Positions 26,169-32,853 of a stretch of DNA of 64,000 nucleotides are shown here, piece by piece. The number at the start of each line of letters is the position of its first letter. Position 1 is the first letter of the stretch. The notes under the pieces were generated by a model, which searched no databases, was not told where the DNA came from, and saw nothing but the letters and a program-made list of their open reading frames with translations. The stretch lies in contig CP054936.1 in NCBI GenBank assembly GCA_013364255.1, forward strand, positions 1,764,753 to 1,828,752. Direction: 5' to 3'. Source of the stretch: Streptomyces seoulensis (GTDB lineage: Bacteria; Actinomycetota; Actinomycetes; Streptomycetales; Streptomycetaceae). A program made the position numbers and the translations under genes.

Positions 26169-26408
26169 ATGGCCGACCTCGCCCAACTGCTGCACGACAC
26201 GATGCGCCGGCAACGCCTGGACGCCCAGGCCCTCGCGGACAGGACCGGGATCCGCACTCCCCGCATCCGCGTCTTCGCCCAGGAAGGAGCCACCGGCCCG
26301 ATCTGTCCCACCGAGCAGGAACTGCGAGAACTGGCCCTCGCGCTGGCCCTGCCTCTTCCCACGGTTCTCGACGCCGCCGGGCCGGCACCCGCGGGCGCAC
26401 CCTCGTGA
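26169..26408 (+). CDS. Small XRE-like helix-turn-helix protein
   Basis: This 79-aa protein is essentially one HTH domain: DLAQLLHDTMRRQRLDAQAL and ADRTGIRTPRIRVFAQEGAT, followed by helices LRELALALALPLPTVLDAAG. It resembles the short Cro/CI-like DNA-binding proteins that are abundant in Streptomyces. ATG 26169 follows GGGAAG. The target is unknown. It converges with the membrane protein gene ending at 26521. Confidence 0.75.
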   Translation: MADLAQLLHDTMRRQRLDAQALADRTGIRTPRIRVFAQEGATGPICPTEQELRELALALALPLPTVLDAAGPAPAGAPS

Positions 26409-26520
26409 CGCCCGGGGGAGTCCTGCGCATACCGCGGGACGCGGACGATCAGTCGCATGCGGCCGTCGAGCGGCCTGGGCTCCTTCCCGGCCGATGCGGG
26501 TGAACAGCAGGGCTCCTTGT

Positions 26521-27237
26521 TCAGTGCAGAATGCTGACGGCGCGGGCGATCACCAACAGTGAGGTGAGGAGGGCCGAGACACTCTGGACACTCATCATGA
26601 GCTTGGCCCGGGCGGACAGCGGCATGGTGTCGGTCGGGCTGAAGGCCGTGGAGTTGGTGACGGACACGTAGAGGTAGTCGGTCAGCGTGGGAACCCAGTC
26701 GCAGGCGCGGCTGGCGCCGTCGGCGACCTCTTCGACGGCATCGTCGTTCTCGTCCTGCGAGAAGCGGAAATCGGCCAACGGCAGCTTATCGCGCGGAACT
26801 TGTGTGCGGCTGACGGGACCGCCCCGGTCCAGCTCCCAGTAGGCCAGGCCGAAGACGATGATGTTGGTGAGCCACACCTGCAACGCGGCGACCAGCAGTC
26901 CGCGGCCGTCCTTCACACCCGCGTAGACGAGTTCATGGATCAGCAGGCCGAGAGCGACGAGATTGCTCACCGCGATGACGGCGACCAGACCCAGCGACAG
27001 CGCGCGGAACGTCTTAGTCTCACGGGTCAGCCGCCTGGGGTTGATCGCGACGAGCGGAACGAGGAGAAGGACCTCCAGAACAGGCAGTACATAGCGCGGC
27101 GCGACAAGCAGCCGCTGCGGCAGGCCGAGGTACAGGACGATGGCCACGAGAGTCGCGATCGCCGCGGGCAGCCGGGCCTCCCCTCTGCGTTCGTGCCGCG
27201 GATGCCGGATGCGAGCCTCCGCACGCGTACGAGTCAC
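26521..27237 (-). CDS. DUF1345-like integral membrane protein
   Basis: This 238-aa protein has four to five transmembrane helices: LPAAIATLVAIVLYLGLP, YVLPVLEVLLLVPLVAINP, ALSLGLVAVIAVSNLVALG, VWLTNIIVFGLAYWELDRGG and the C-terminal SVSALLTSLLVIARAVSIL. Between the last two is DYLYVSVTNSTAFSPTDTMP, a conserved segment of the family that resembles a channel pore turn. The N-terminus is arginine-rich. The function of DUF1345-type proteins is unknown, and ion-channel-like roles have only been suggested. Confidence 0.8.
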   Translation of the reverse strand: MTRTRAEARIRHPRHERRGEARLPAAIATLVAIVLYLGLPQRLLVAPRYVLPVLEVLLLVPLVAINPRRLTRETKTFRALSLGLVAVIAVSNLVALGLLIHELVYAGVKDGRGLLVAALQVWLTNIIVFGLAYWELDRGGPVSRTQVPRDKLPLADFRFSQDENDDAVEEVADGASRACDWVPTLTDYLYVSVTNSTAFSPTDTMPLSARAKLMMSVQSVSALLTSLLVIARAVSILH

Positions 27238-27299
27238 GACTCCCCCCTCCGTTCCTCTCTGCCGACCGGCCCGGTGACACCTGCATCACGCGGACCGGC

Positions 27300-27578
27300 C
27301 CCACGACACGTGCGCGTGAGCAGGGAACGTCTGCCCCGAACAGCATCGTTCAACGCGCGGCCGCCGACCTCAGTCACGTGGAGCCGACTGGGGTCGATGA
27401 CCGCGAGGCTGTGGGCCGTGACGAACTGGTCCTTCGTGAGCCGGTGCCCGTCTGCCCCCGCATGGCGTAGCAGTTCCAGCCAGTAGATCTGGCAGAAGGT
27501 CAGGAGTGCCCTGGCCCGGCGGTCGCTCTTGTCGAGCTTGTAGGCATGGATGCAGCGGTCGGCGAACCAGGCCGGCAA
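27300..27578 (-). pseudogene. Possible EF-hand (calerythrin-like) gene fragment
   Basis: A minus-strand frame reads RALLTFCQIYWLELLRHAGA, DGHRLTKDQFVTAHSLAVID and RLHVTEVGGRALNDAV, which resembles an EF-hand unit of actinomycete calerythrin-like calcium-binding proteins (DGxRLTKDEF pattern), although the calcium loop is incomplete. The first residues and the region after NDAV do not fit the family and there is no good start. I read it as a decayed fragment, with limited confidence. Confidence 0.35.
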
Positions 27579-27760
27579 GGTTCAGGTAGCCGGGTAGCAG
27601 GGGCCGCTGCGACCAGGCCGCGGTCGCCGCAAACGGTCCCGGGGTTGGCCGACCGGCAGCTCCGGGACCGGCTCCCGGAGCTCTAACGTCACCTCGAGGC
27701 CGGCTGCGGCCGACGCCGGTGGGCGTCCCGCCGTCAGACTGCTCCGGCGCGGAACGCGCG

Positions 27761-28837
27761 TCAGCGACTCGCTCTCCGGTGCCCTTGCGAGGCGGGCCGC
27801 AGCAGCACTGGGCGCAGTCGGGGGAATCCGCGTACCGAGACCGGGCGCAGCCCTTTCAGTTCGTAACCCGGCAGTCCGGCCAGTTCGCCGGAGAAGGCCG
27901 TGTCGACGAGGACGGTGCCGGGGTGGGCGACAGCGGTCAGCCGGGCCGCCGCGTTGACCGCGGTCCCGTACAGGTCGCCGTACCGGGAGAGGACCTGGCC
28001 GTAGGCGAGGCCGGTCCTGACGCGGGGCAGCTCGGATGCTTCGTGGGCTCGAGAGGTCAGCTCCAGTGCGATGTCCGCGGCGCAGGACGCGGACTCGCAG
28101 ACGAAGAACACCTCGTCCCCGATCGTCTTCACCACCCGGCCGTGCCCCTCGGCGATCACGTCGCCGGTGATGCTCTCGAAGTGGTCAAGGACCTGTCCGA
28201 GTTCGGCGCCCTCCAGGCCACGCGTCATCCGGGTGTATCCGACCATGTCGGTGAATCCCACGGCCTGATAGCGGAGTCCGGCTTCACCGGGAAGCTCTGC
28301 GGGACCGGTCGTCGCCGCGCGCGAGTGCTCCTCCTCGACCGCCCCCGGCGCGGCCTGGAACCGTTCGGCGTGCCCGGCGAGGTGGCGGTGCCAGACGTAC
28401 GTCTGCAACGCCTCCAGCTGCGGCAGCAGCTCCGCGGCCCGCTCCACCGGAGCGCCGCCGCCGCGGGCCCGGCCGAGCCACTCCCAGAAGGCGTCGATCT
28501 GCCACTCGGCCAGGCGTGAGAGGTGGTATCCCACGGTGCGTACCACCATGGTCTCGCTCTCGCTGGTCACCAGCCCCGCCTCGGTCAGGCGGGCCACTGT
28601 ACGGAGTGCCTCAATGTCGGCGTCGGTGAAGAAGCGCTCACCGTCCCCCACCGCGGGAAACCCCAGCGCGCGCCAGATCCGCTCGGCCCTCTCCAGGTCC
28701 ACCCCCGCCCGTTCGGTGACGTCCGTCCGCGTCCACCGTGCAGGGGTGCCCAGCACCAGGTCCCGCACGGCGCCGACGGACCAGCCCGGCAGGTCGGCCG
28801 GCCTTCCCGCCGTGGCGGCCTGATCCACGCCGCTCAT
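27761..28837 (-). CDS. Class III adenylate/guanylate cyclase with N-terminal regulatory domain
   Basis: This 358-aa cytosolic enzyme is predicted to make cyclic AMP (or cGMP). Residues ~15-150 form the helical adenylate cyclase regulatory domain (VRDLVLGTPARWTRTDVTER, FFTDADIEALRTVARLTEAG). The catalytic domain starts near residue 190 with GFTDMVGYTRMT, whose Asp binds metal. VVKTIGDEVFFV follows, with the substrate-selecting Lys and second metal Asp, and YGTAVNAAARLTAVA supplies the transition-state Asn and Arg. All key catalytic residues are present. The start ATG 28837 overlaps the stop of the upstream UspA gene (ATGA), so the two are translationally coupled. Confidence 0.93.
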   Translation of the reverse strand: MSGVDQAATAGRPADLPGWSVGAVRDLVLGTPARWTRTDVTERAGVDLERAERIWRALGFPAVGDGERFFTDADIEALRTVARLTEAGLVTSESETMVVRTVGYHLSRLAEWQIDAFWEWLGRARGGGAPVERAAELLPQLEALQTYVWHRHLAGHAERFQAAPGAVEEEHSRAATTGPAELPGEAGLRYQAVGFTDMVGYTRMTRGLEGAELGQVLDHFESITGDVIAEGHGRVVKTIGDEVFFVCESASCAADIALELTSRAHEASELPRVRTGLAYGQVLSRYGDLYGTAVNAAARLTAVAHPGTVLVDTAFSGELAGLPGYELKGLRPVSVRGFPRLRPVLLRPASQGHRRASR

Positions 28838-29283
28838 GTGGTGTGCACGATCAGGACATCGCGACCGGCTTTCCTCGCGATGTCGGCGGGCACGGAGCCC
28901 AGGATGCGCCCGGCCAGCGAGCGCAGGCCGCGGTTGCCCACCACCAGCAGGTCCGCCGCCTGGTCGGCGGCCGTGTTCACCAGGGCGGGCACGGGATCGT
29001 CCTGCACGGCGAGGGAACGCACATCCAGCGCCCCCTGGTCGCGGGCGCGGTCCCGTGCGGCCCGAAGGGTCTCCTCGGCCGGGGCCGAGCCCACCACCTG
29101 GTACGCCTCGGCACCGAGCTGGTCCTGCGCCCGGGAGAGTTCCGGACCGCGCATCGGCTGGTAGGCGCACACGATGACGAGTTCGGCCCGACAGGCAGCC
29201 GCGAGCCGGGCCGCTCCCTCCACAGCGGCGAACGACGACTCCGACCCGTCCGTGCCGACCATGATGACTCGATAGGAACTCAC
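28834..29283 (-). CDS. Universal stress protein (UspA family)
   Basis: This 149-aa single-domain USP has its N-terminal strand VIMVGTDGSESSFAAVEGAA and the C-terminal ATP-binding loop GNRGLRSLAGRILGS, an exact match to G-x2-G-x9-G-S, so it should be an ATP-binding member. The GTG start at 29283 follows GGGAG. Its stop codon overlaps the cyclase start, suggesting that a stress-responsive ATP sensor and cyclic nucleotide synthesis are produced together. The upstream AT-rich stretch (29290-29335) probably holds the promoter. Confidence 0.95.
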   Translation of the reverse strand: MSSYRVIMVGTDGSESSFAAVEGAARLAAACRAELVIVCAYQPMRGPELSRAQDQLGAEAYQVVGSAPAEETLRAARDRARDQGALDVRSLAVQDDPVPALVNTAADQAADLLVVGNRGLRSLAGRILGSVPADIARKAGRDVLIVHTT

Positions 29284-29680
29284 ACTGAACTCCCTTACCT
29301 ATGACATGACTTACTCCAAAGTAAGCTTTTGCTGTGCGAGACGTAAAGGAGTTCGGGACGCGGCGGGGAGGCCCCGTTCGCACGGGCGACTGCTCGCCAT
29401 CGGACTCATCCACCCGAAGGCCACGCTGGAAGAGGCCGGTGCGGACGACGCGTGTGGTCGCCCGAGTGGTTCGGAGTGGTTCGGAGTGGCGACCACCGCG
29501 CTGACGGCCGGCTGTCGCCGGGGGGCGGCGGCTCGGTGACGACAACCTGACGTCTGGCGTCCGCTCCAAGTCGGTCGCGGCACGACGCGGAAGGCCGTCC
29601 GCACGTAGACGGTTCCGGTGGGGGTACGCGGTTCGCGCGGGTGACCGCGTTCTGTGAACGGCCGGCGTGCGGGAGGGGCG
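29284..29680. other. Divergent intergenic region upstream of uspA-like gene
   Basis: No gene is supported. The first ~50 bp beside the UspA start are unusually AT-rich for this genome and are the likely promoter area. A short direct duplication GTGGTTCGGAGTGGTTCGGA lies near 29464-29483. Confidence 0.4.
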
Positions 29681-30289
29681 ATGGGCGGAGCCGGGGCGTG
29701 CGGGGTGCCGGACGAGGTGGACTGGCAGGACGAGCACCGGTGGTATGACAGACCCTGGGTGCCCGTGGGTCTGTCGGTACTTCTCGTCGGCGGGATGGCG
29801 GCCGTGTTACTGCGGATCGGCCTGGGCGGTGCCGGGGCCGTGGGGGGCATGGCCGGAGCCGCCGGCGGGATCGTCGGCGGGGTGTGGGCCGGCGCACGGG
29901 TTCGACGGGAGATCACCCGTGAGACAGGACTGAGCAGGCAGCAGCTCCCCGTCGTGGCACGCCGTCTGCGCAAGGAACACCTGCCGGCCGACAGGCGGGT
30001 CCAGCGGGCGATGGACCTGCTCGCGAGCCGGCAGCTTCGTCAACTGCGCCAGGGGCGACGCACGTTTCCCCTTCTGTTCGGTCTGTACGTGTTGCTGGGG
30101 GCTGGCATGCTGGCGAGCGGCAACACCGCGTTCGGCCTGTTCTGGCTGCTGCTCGCCGCGTTCACGCTGGTCGCCGTCGCCGGCCGACGGCGTACGCTCG
30201 CCCGGCTGGTCCGGGTACGGGCACGGCTCGCAGCCATGACCGGCCCTCCGGCCGGCCGCGCGGAATGTCCGCCCTCCGGCTCCGCCTGA
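29681..30289 (+). CDS. Integral membrane protein, unknown function
   Basis: This 202-aa protein has two pairs of hydrophobic helices: VPVGLSVLLVGGMAAVLLRI and a Gly/Ala-rich helix near residues 45-70, then TFPLLFGLYVLLGAGMLASG and AFGLFWLLLAAFTLVAVAG. A basic cytoplasmic loop lies between the pairs (RRLRKEHLPADRRVQRAMDL). ATG 29681 is chosen because GGGAGGGG (29671-29678) precedes it; GTG 29654 is an in-frame alternative. I do not recognise the family. Confidence 0.7.
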   Translation: MGGAGACGVPDEVDWQDEHRWYDRPWVPVGLSVLLVGGMAAVLLRIGLGGAGAVGGMAGAAGGIVGGVWAGARVRREITRETGLSRQQLPVVARRLRKEHLPADRRVQRAMDLLASRQLRQLRQGRRTFPLLFGLYVLLGAGMLASGNTAFGLFWLLLAAFTLVAVAGRRRTLARLVRVRARLAAMTGPPAGRAECPPSGSA

Positions 30290-30523
30290 ATCCCTCCTCC
30301 GCCGCGGCCGCACATCTCGGCGCCGTGCCGACCGCCTGCGAGGACCTGGGCGCCGGTGGCGTGCGGCTCCTCGTCGGACGCCTCGTTGTCACCCGTGATC
30401 TCCGAGAGCGCCTCAGGGGCGGGCGGGGTGCCGTCGGCCGGGAGGCAGAACCTCATCGGACTTTTCCGAAGAGTCCCACCTGCACCCGTCTTCCCGCATC
30501 CGCCCGCCCGCGCCTGGCCGGGC

Positions 30524-31402
30524 TTACAGGTGAGCCGAGTTGGACAGCATCATGACCAGGACGTTGCGCACGTTCTGGATGTTGCGGAAGTGGCGGGTGC
30601 CCAGGACCAGTTCAGCAGGGTTCTCGTGGTTGGTGAGCCGGCGGGTGAAGTCGGTCAGACGGCTCCAGTTGTTCTCCAGGATCAGGTCGTCGTTGGTTTG
30701 GCTGGCGCTGCCTGATCCCGGGATCGCGTTCAGGGCGTCCTGGTACACGGGCTGGAAGCGGGCCCCCTCGGACGTCGCGGCGACGAGGGTGAGAGCGGCG
30801 GTGGCGACCTGCTGGTTGGAGACGTTCCCCGAGTCGTTCGCGAAGTTGTACAGGTTCTCCAGCGACTCACCGAGAGCGTGATGGCTGAAGCTGAGCTGGG
30901 CGCGCGTACGGGACGAGTTGTACTCGAGGTGCCCCCTTTCCGTCCCGTACCGGCCGTTGAACGGCAGGGTGCGCGCGTTGCGGTCCAGCTGGTGACCCAG
31001 GTCGAAATCGTTGAACTGCACCACGTCTCCCTGCCCCACCGAGAAGCCGCGCAGGTAGAGGTTGTCGGTGGTGTAGTGGAGGCTGACCTGGCGGTTCCCG
31101 GGAAGCAGCACGGTCATCGTCGCGATGTCGGCCTGATCGCTCGTCACCTGGAACGACGGGTCGGCCGGGTACGCGTGGCCGACCGACTGGCGCAGCCGGC
31201 TGATGGCCTGGCCGTAGGTGTTGCGGATCACCGAGGCATCGCTGCTCTGGAAGTCCCAGAAGAAGGAGTTCTGGACGGCCTGGGGTCGTACCGCCACGGC
31301 CGTCGGCGCCGTGTGCGGGTGGGCGTCGGCGGCCTCGGCGGCGGGGGCGGCGCCGGTGAACAGGGCGGCGGCGAGCAGGAGGGCGGAAATTTCCTTGCGC
31401 AT
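30524..31402 (-). CDS. Secreted ribosome-inactivating protein (rRNA N-glycosidase)
   Basis: This 292-aa protein has a signal peptide (MRKEISALLLAAALFTGAAP, cleavage near AEA-AD at residue 24-25) and a single RIP domain of ricin A-chain type. RIPs remove one adenine from the sarcin-ricin loop of 28S/23S rRNA and stop translation. The active site is intact: Glu212 and Arg215 in TLVAATSEGARFQPV (ricin E177/R180), Tyr116 in TTDNLYLRGF (ricin Y80), Tyr152 in LPFNGRYGTERG (ricin Y123) and Trp246 in LENNWSRLTDF (ricin W211). There is no lectin B domain, so it is a type 1 RIP needing another way into target cells. It is the last gene of a co-directional set behind a Cry34-like protein, 60 bp downstream of it. 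Confidence 0.88.
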   Translation of the reverse strand: MRKEISALLLAAALFTGAAPAAEAADAHPHTAPTAVAVRPQAVQNSFFWDFQSSDASVIRNTYGQAISRLRQSVGHAYPADPSFQVTSDQADIATMTVLLPGNRQVSLHYTTDNLYLRGFSVGQGDVVQFNDFDLGHQLDRNARTLPFNGRYGTERGHLEYNSSRTRAQLSFSHHALGESLENLYNFANDSGNVSNQQVATAALTLVAATSEGARFQPVYQDALNAIPGSGSASQTNDDLILENNWSRLTDFTRRLTNHENPAELVLGTRHFRNIQNVRNVLVMMLSNSAHL

Positions 31403-31462
31403 GGCGCTCCTTACGAGGGTCGGGTGTGCGCTGAGCCGGTCGTACGACGGTGGGCGGGCAGG

Positions 31463-32413
31463 TCAGGCGGTCCTGCGGACGGTGAAGGCGACCCGCGCGT
31501 TGTCGCCGTCGCCGCCTGCCTTGTCGCACGCGAACCCGGTGGAGACGTCGCAGCTGTAGCTGTTGTGGCCGGTGAACGGGTTGTCCCAGCTCACCGTGAC
31601 GGTGCCGCCGCCCGACATCGTGTACGTGGTCCGGCCCTCCGTGCCGGTCATGAAGCCGTCGGACTCGCTCTGCCAGGTGCCGCTGTCGCTGGGGTTGATC
31701 AGAGACGGCGGCAGCGCGTTCTCGCTCCAGACGCCGTGTGACAGGCTCGCCCCGGTGCGCACGAGCGAACGGCCCGAGTAGTTCGTGAGGTAGACCCTGG
31801 TGCTCCGCGCGGCAGTGGCGGTGCGGGCCACGCCGGCGGTGCCGGCCGTCAGCCGCGCCGGACCGCCGGTAAGCGTCATGTACACCGTGGCGTTGTTGCC
31901 GCCGCCGTCGCTGATCGCGCAGTTGTAACCGGCCGGGGCGTCGCATCCGTAACTGTTGTGGCCCGAGTAGGGGTTGTCCCAGTGGAGGTACACCGTCTGA
32001 TCGGTGCCGGCGATCTTGAAGTTGGTGTATCCCTCGGTGCCCGTGAGCATCCCGCAGGAGTGACTGCCCCAGCGGGGGCTGGTGTGCTTCGCCACGTAGT
32101 CGGGCGGGAGGCTGTCGTTGTCCCAGCAGCCGTGCGAGAGGTCGGAGTAGGTGCGGATCAGTTGCTGGTCGGTGTTGTTGCTGAAGGCCACGGCCACGCT
32201 GCGGGCGGAGGAGGCGCTCAGGGAAGCGGACGCCGGGGTGCCGGTGGCGGGTGCGGCCTGCGCGGCCGGGGCGAGACCCGCGGCGGCACCGGCGAACGCG
32301 GCCACGGACAGGGCCACGGCCCGCCGGCGTGCGGGACCCGCGGAACGTACGGAACTCGCGGAGCCTGCGAAACGTATGGAACGTGCGAAACGCGCGAAAC
32401 GTGCGGACATCAT
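31463..32413 (-). CDS. Secreted tandem Cry34/ET79-like (aegerolysin-fold) protein
   Basis: This 316-aa exported protein has an unusual Arg/Phe-rich n-region, a signal core (RRRAVALSVAAFAGAAAG) ending near PAAQA-AP, and two homologous ~110-residue beta-rich domains. Domain 1 (about 68-180) has LSHGCWDNDSLPP, MLTGTEGYTNF and WDNPYSGHNSYGC. Domain 2 (about 205-316) has LSHGVWSENALPP, FMTGTEGRTTY and WDNPFTGHNSYSC. The FMTGTEG and DNPF-x-G-x-N-x-Y pair is the hallmark of the 14-kDa Bacillus thuringiensis Cry34 (Gpp34) and ET79 proteins, which have an aegerolysin-type fold and act on insect gut membranes with a partner. Extra paired cysteines suit an extracellular protein. The tandem duplication is unusual, since the Bt proteins have one domain. 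The start may alternatively lie at a GTG within the n-region. Confidence 0.8.
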   Translation of the reverse strand: MMSARFARFARSIRFAGSASSVRSAGPARRRAVALSVAAFAGAAAGLAPAAQAAPATGTPASASLSASSARSVAVAFSNNTDQQLIRTYSDLSHGCWDNDSLPPDYVAKHTSPRWGSHSCGMLTGTEGYTNFKIAGTDQTVYLHWDNPYSGHNSYGCDAPAGYNCAISDGGGNNATVYMTLTGGPARLTAGTAGVARTATAARSTRVYLTNYSGRSLVRTGASLSHGVWSENALPPSLINPSDSGTWQSESDGFMTGTEGRTTYTMSGGGTVTVSWDNPFTGHNSYSCDVSTGFACDKAGGDGDNARVAFTVRRTA

Positions 32414-32495
32414 GTAGATGCCTTCCGGGAAAGGGGCGAAGGGCGGAGGGGGAGAGGGCGACCGGACCGGCCGGAGAGGACGTTCCGGCCGGGGG

Positions 32496-32726
32496 TCAGC
32501 TCACGTAGAACAGGTCGAACGCTCCGTTTCCGTTGTCCACACACTCGAAGCGGCTGAACAGCCCCATGCCGACGCTCAGCGAACCGGCCGTGCGGCACGC
32601 GACGTACGTGTCGTAACGACCGCCCGGGATGCGGTAGTCGGCCGCCTGCGCCGACTGGGCGCCGGCACCACCGAGCAGGAGTGCCGCCAGGACCAGGGAT
32701 CCGGCAGCGGTCTTTCGCATGCGCAT
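32496..32726 (-). CDS. Small secreted peptide, 76 aa
   Basis: The frame starts MRMRKTAAGSLVLAALLLGG, a textbook signal peptide ending SAQA-AD, and leaves a mature peptide of about 48 residues. That peptide has two cysteines, in YVACRTAGS and SRFECVDNG, which could form one disulfide. ATG 32726 or 32720 are both possible, with GGTGGA just upstream. The gene is first of three exported-protein genes after the SARP regulator, and an 11-bp repeat array sits 73-127 bp before it. It may be a third toxin component, a chaperone-like exported partner or a signal; nothing in the sequence decides. Confidence 0.75.
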   Translation of the reverse strand: MRMRKTAAGSLVLAALLLGGAGAQSAQAADYRIPGGRYDTYVACRTAGSLSVGMGLFSRFECVDNGNGAFDLFYVS

Positions 32727-32772
32727 AACAAGTCCACCGTTGTGTGTGTGCCGCGAGCGGCTGTCCGTCAGA

Positions 32773-32789
32773 GACAGGACGAGCCTGTC
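32773..32789. promoter_or_regulatory. Inverted repeat in the exported-peptide promoter region
   Basis: GACAGG (32773-32778) and CCTGTC (32784-32789) form a perfect palindrome with a 5-nt spacer. CTGTC at 32761-32765 offers an alternative pairing. It lies between the 11-bp repeats and the small secreted gene and could be a second operator or a short attenuating hairpin. Confidence 0.4.
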
Positions 32790-32798
32790 GGCGCCCAC

Positions 32799-32853
32799 CC
32801 ACGTTTCGCCCACGTCTCACCGACGTCCCGCTGACGTCCCGCTCACGCCCGCG
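32799..32853 (-). promoter_or_regulatory. Five contiguous 11-bp direct repeats, probable SARP box
   Basis: On the plus strand five 11-mers run without gaps: CCACGTTTCGC, CCACGTCTCAC, CGACGTCCCGC, TGACGTCCCGC and TCACGCCCGCG. The core ACG recurs at 32801, 32812, 32823, 32834 and 32845, exactly every 11 bp. SARP regulators bind direct heptamer repeats spaced by 11 or 22 bp beside the -10 region of their target promoters. The array lies just upstream of the exported-toxin genes and slightly overlaps the 3' end of the SARP gene, so it is the likely target of that regulator. Confidence 0.75.

Noticed and set aside
31463..32413. Secreted lectin or chitin-binding protein
   Set aside because: The spacing of the TGTEG and DNPF blocks fits Cry34/ET79 proteins better than known carbohydrate-binding modules, and no QxW or ricin-B motif is present.
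32799..32853. 11-bp repeats as coding repeats of the SARP C-terminus
   Set aside because: Only the last unit touches the SARP stop codon; the other four are outside any gene and the period is not a multiple of three.
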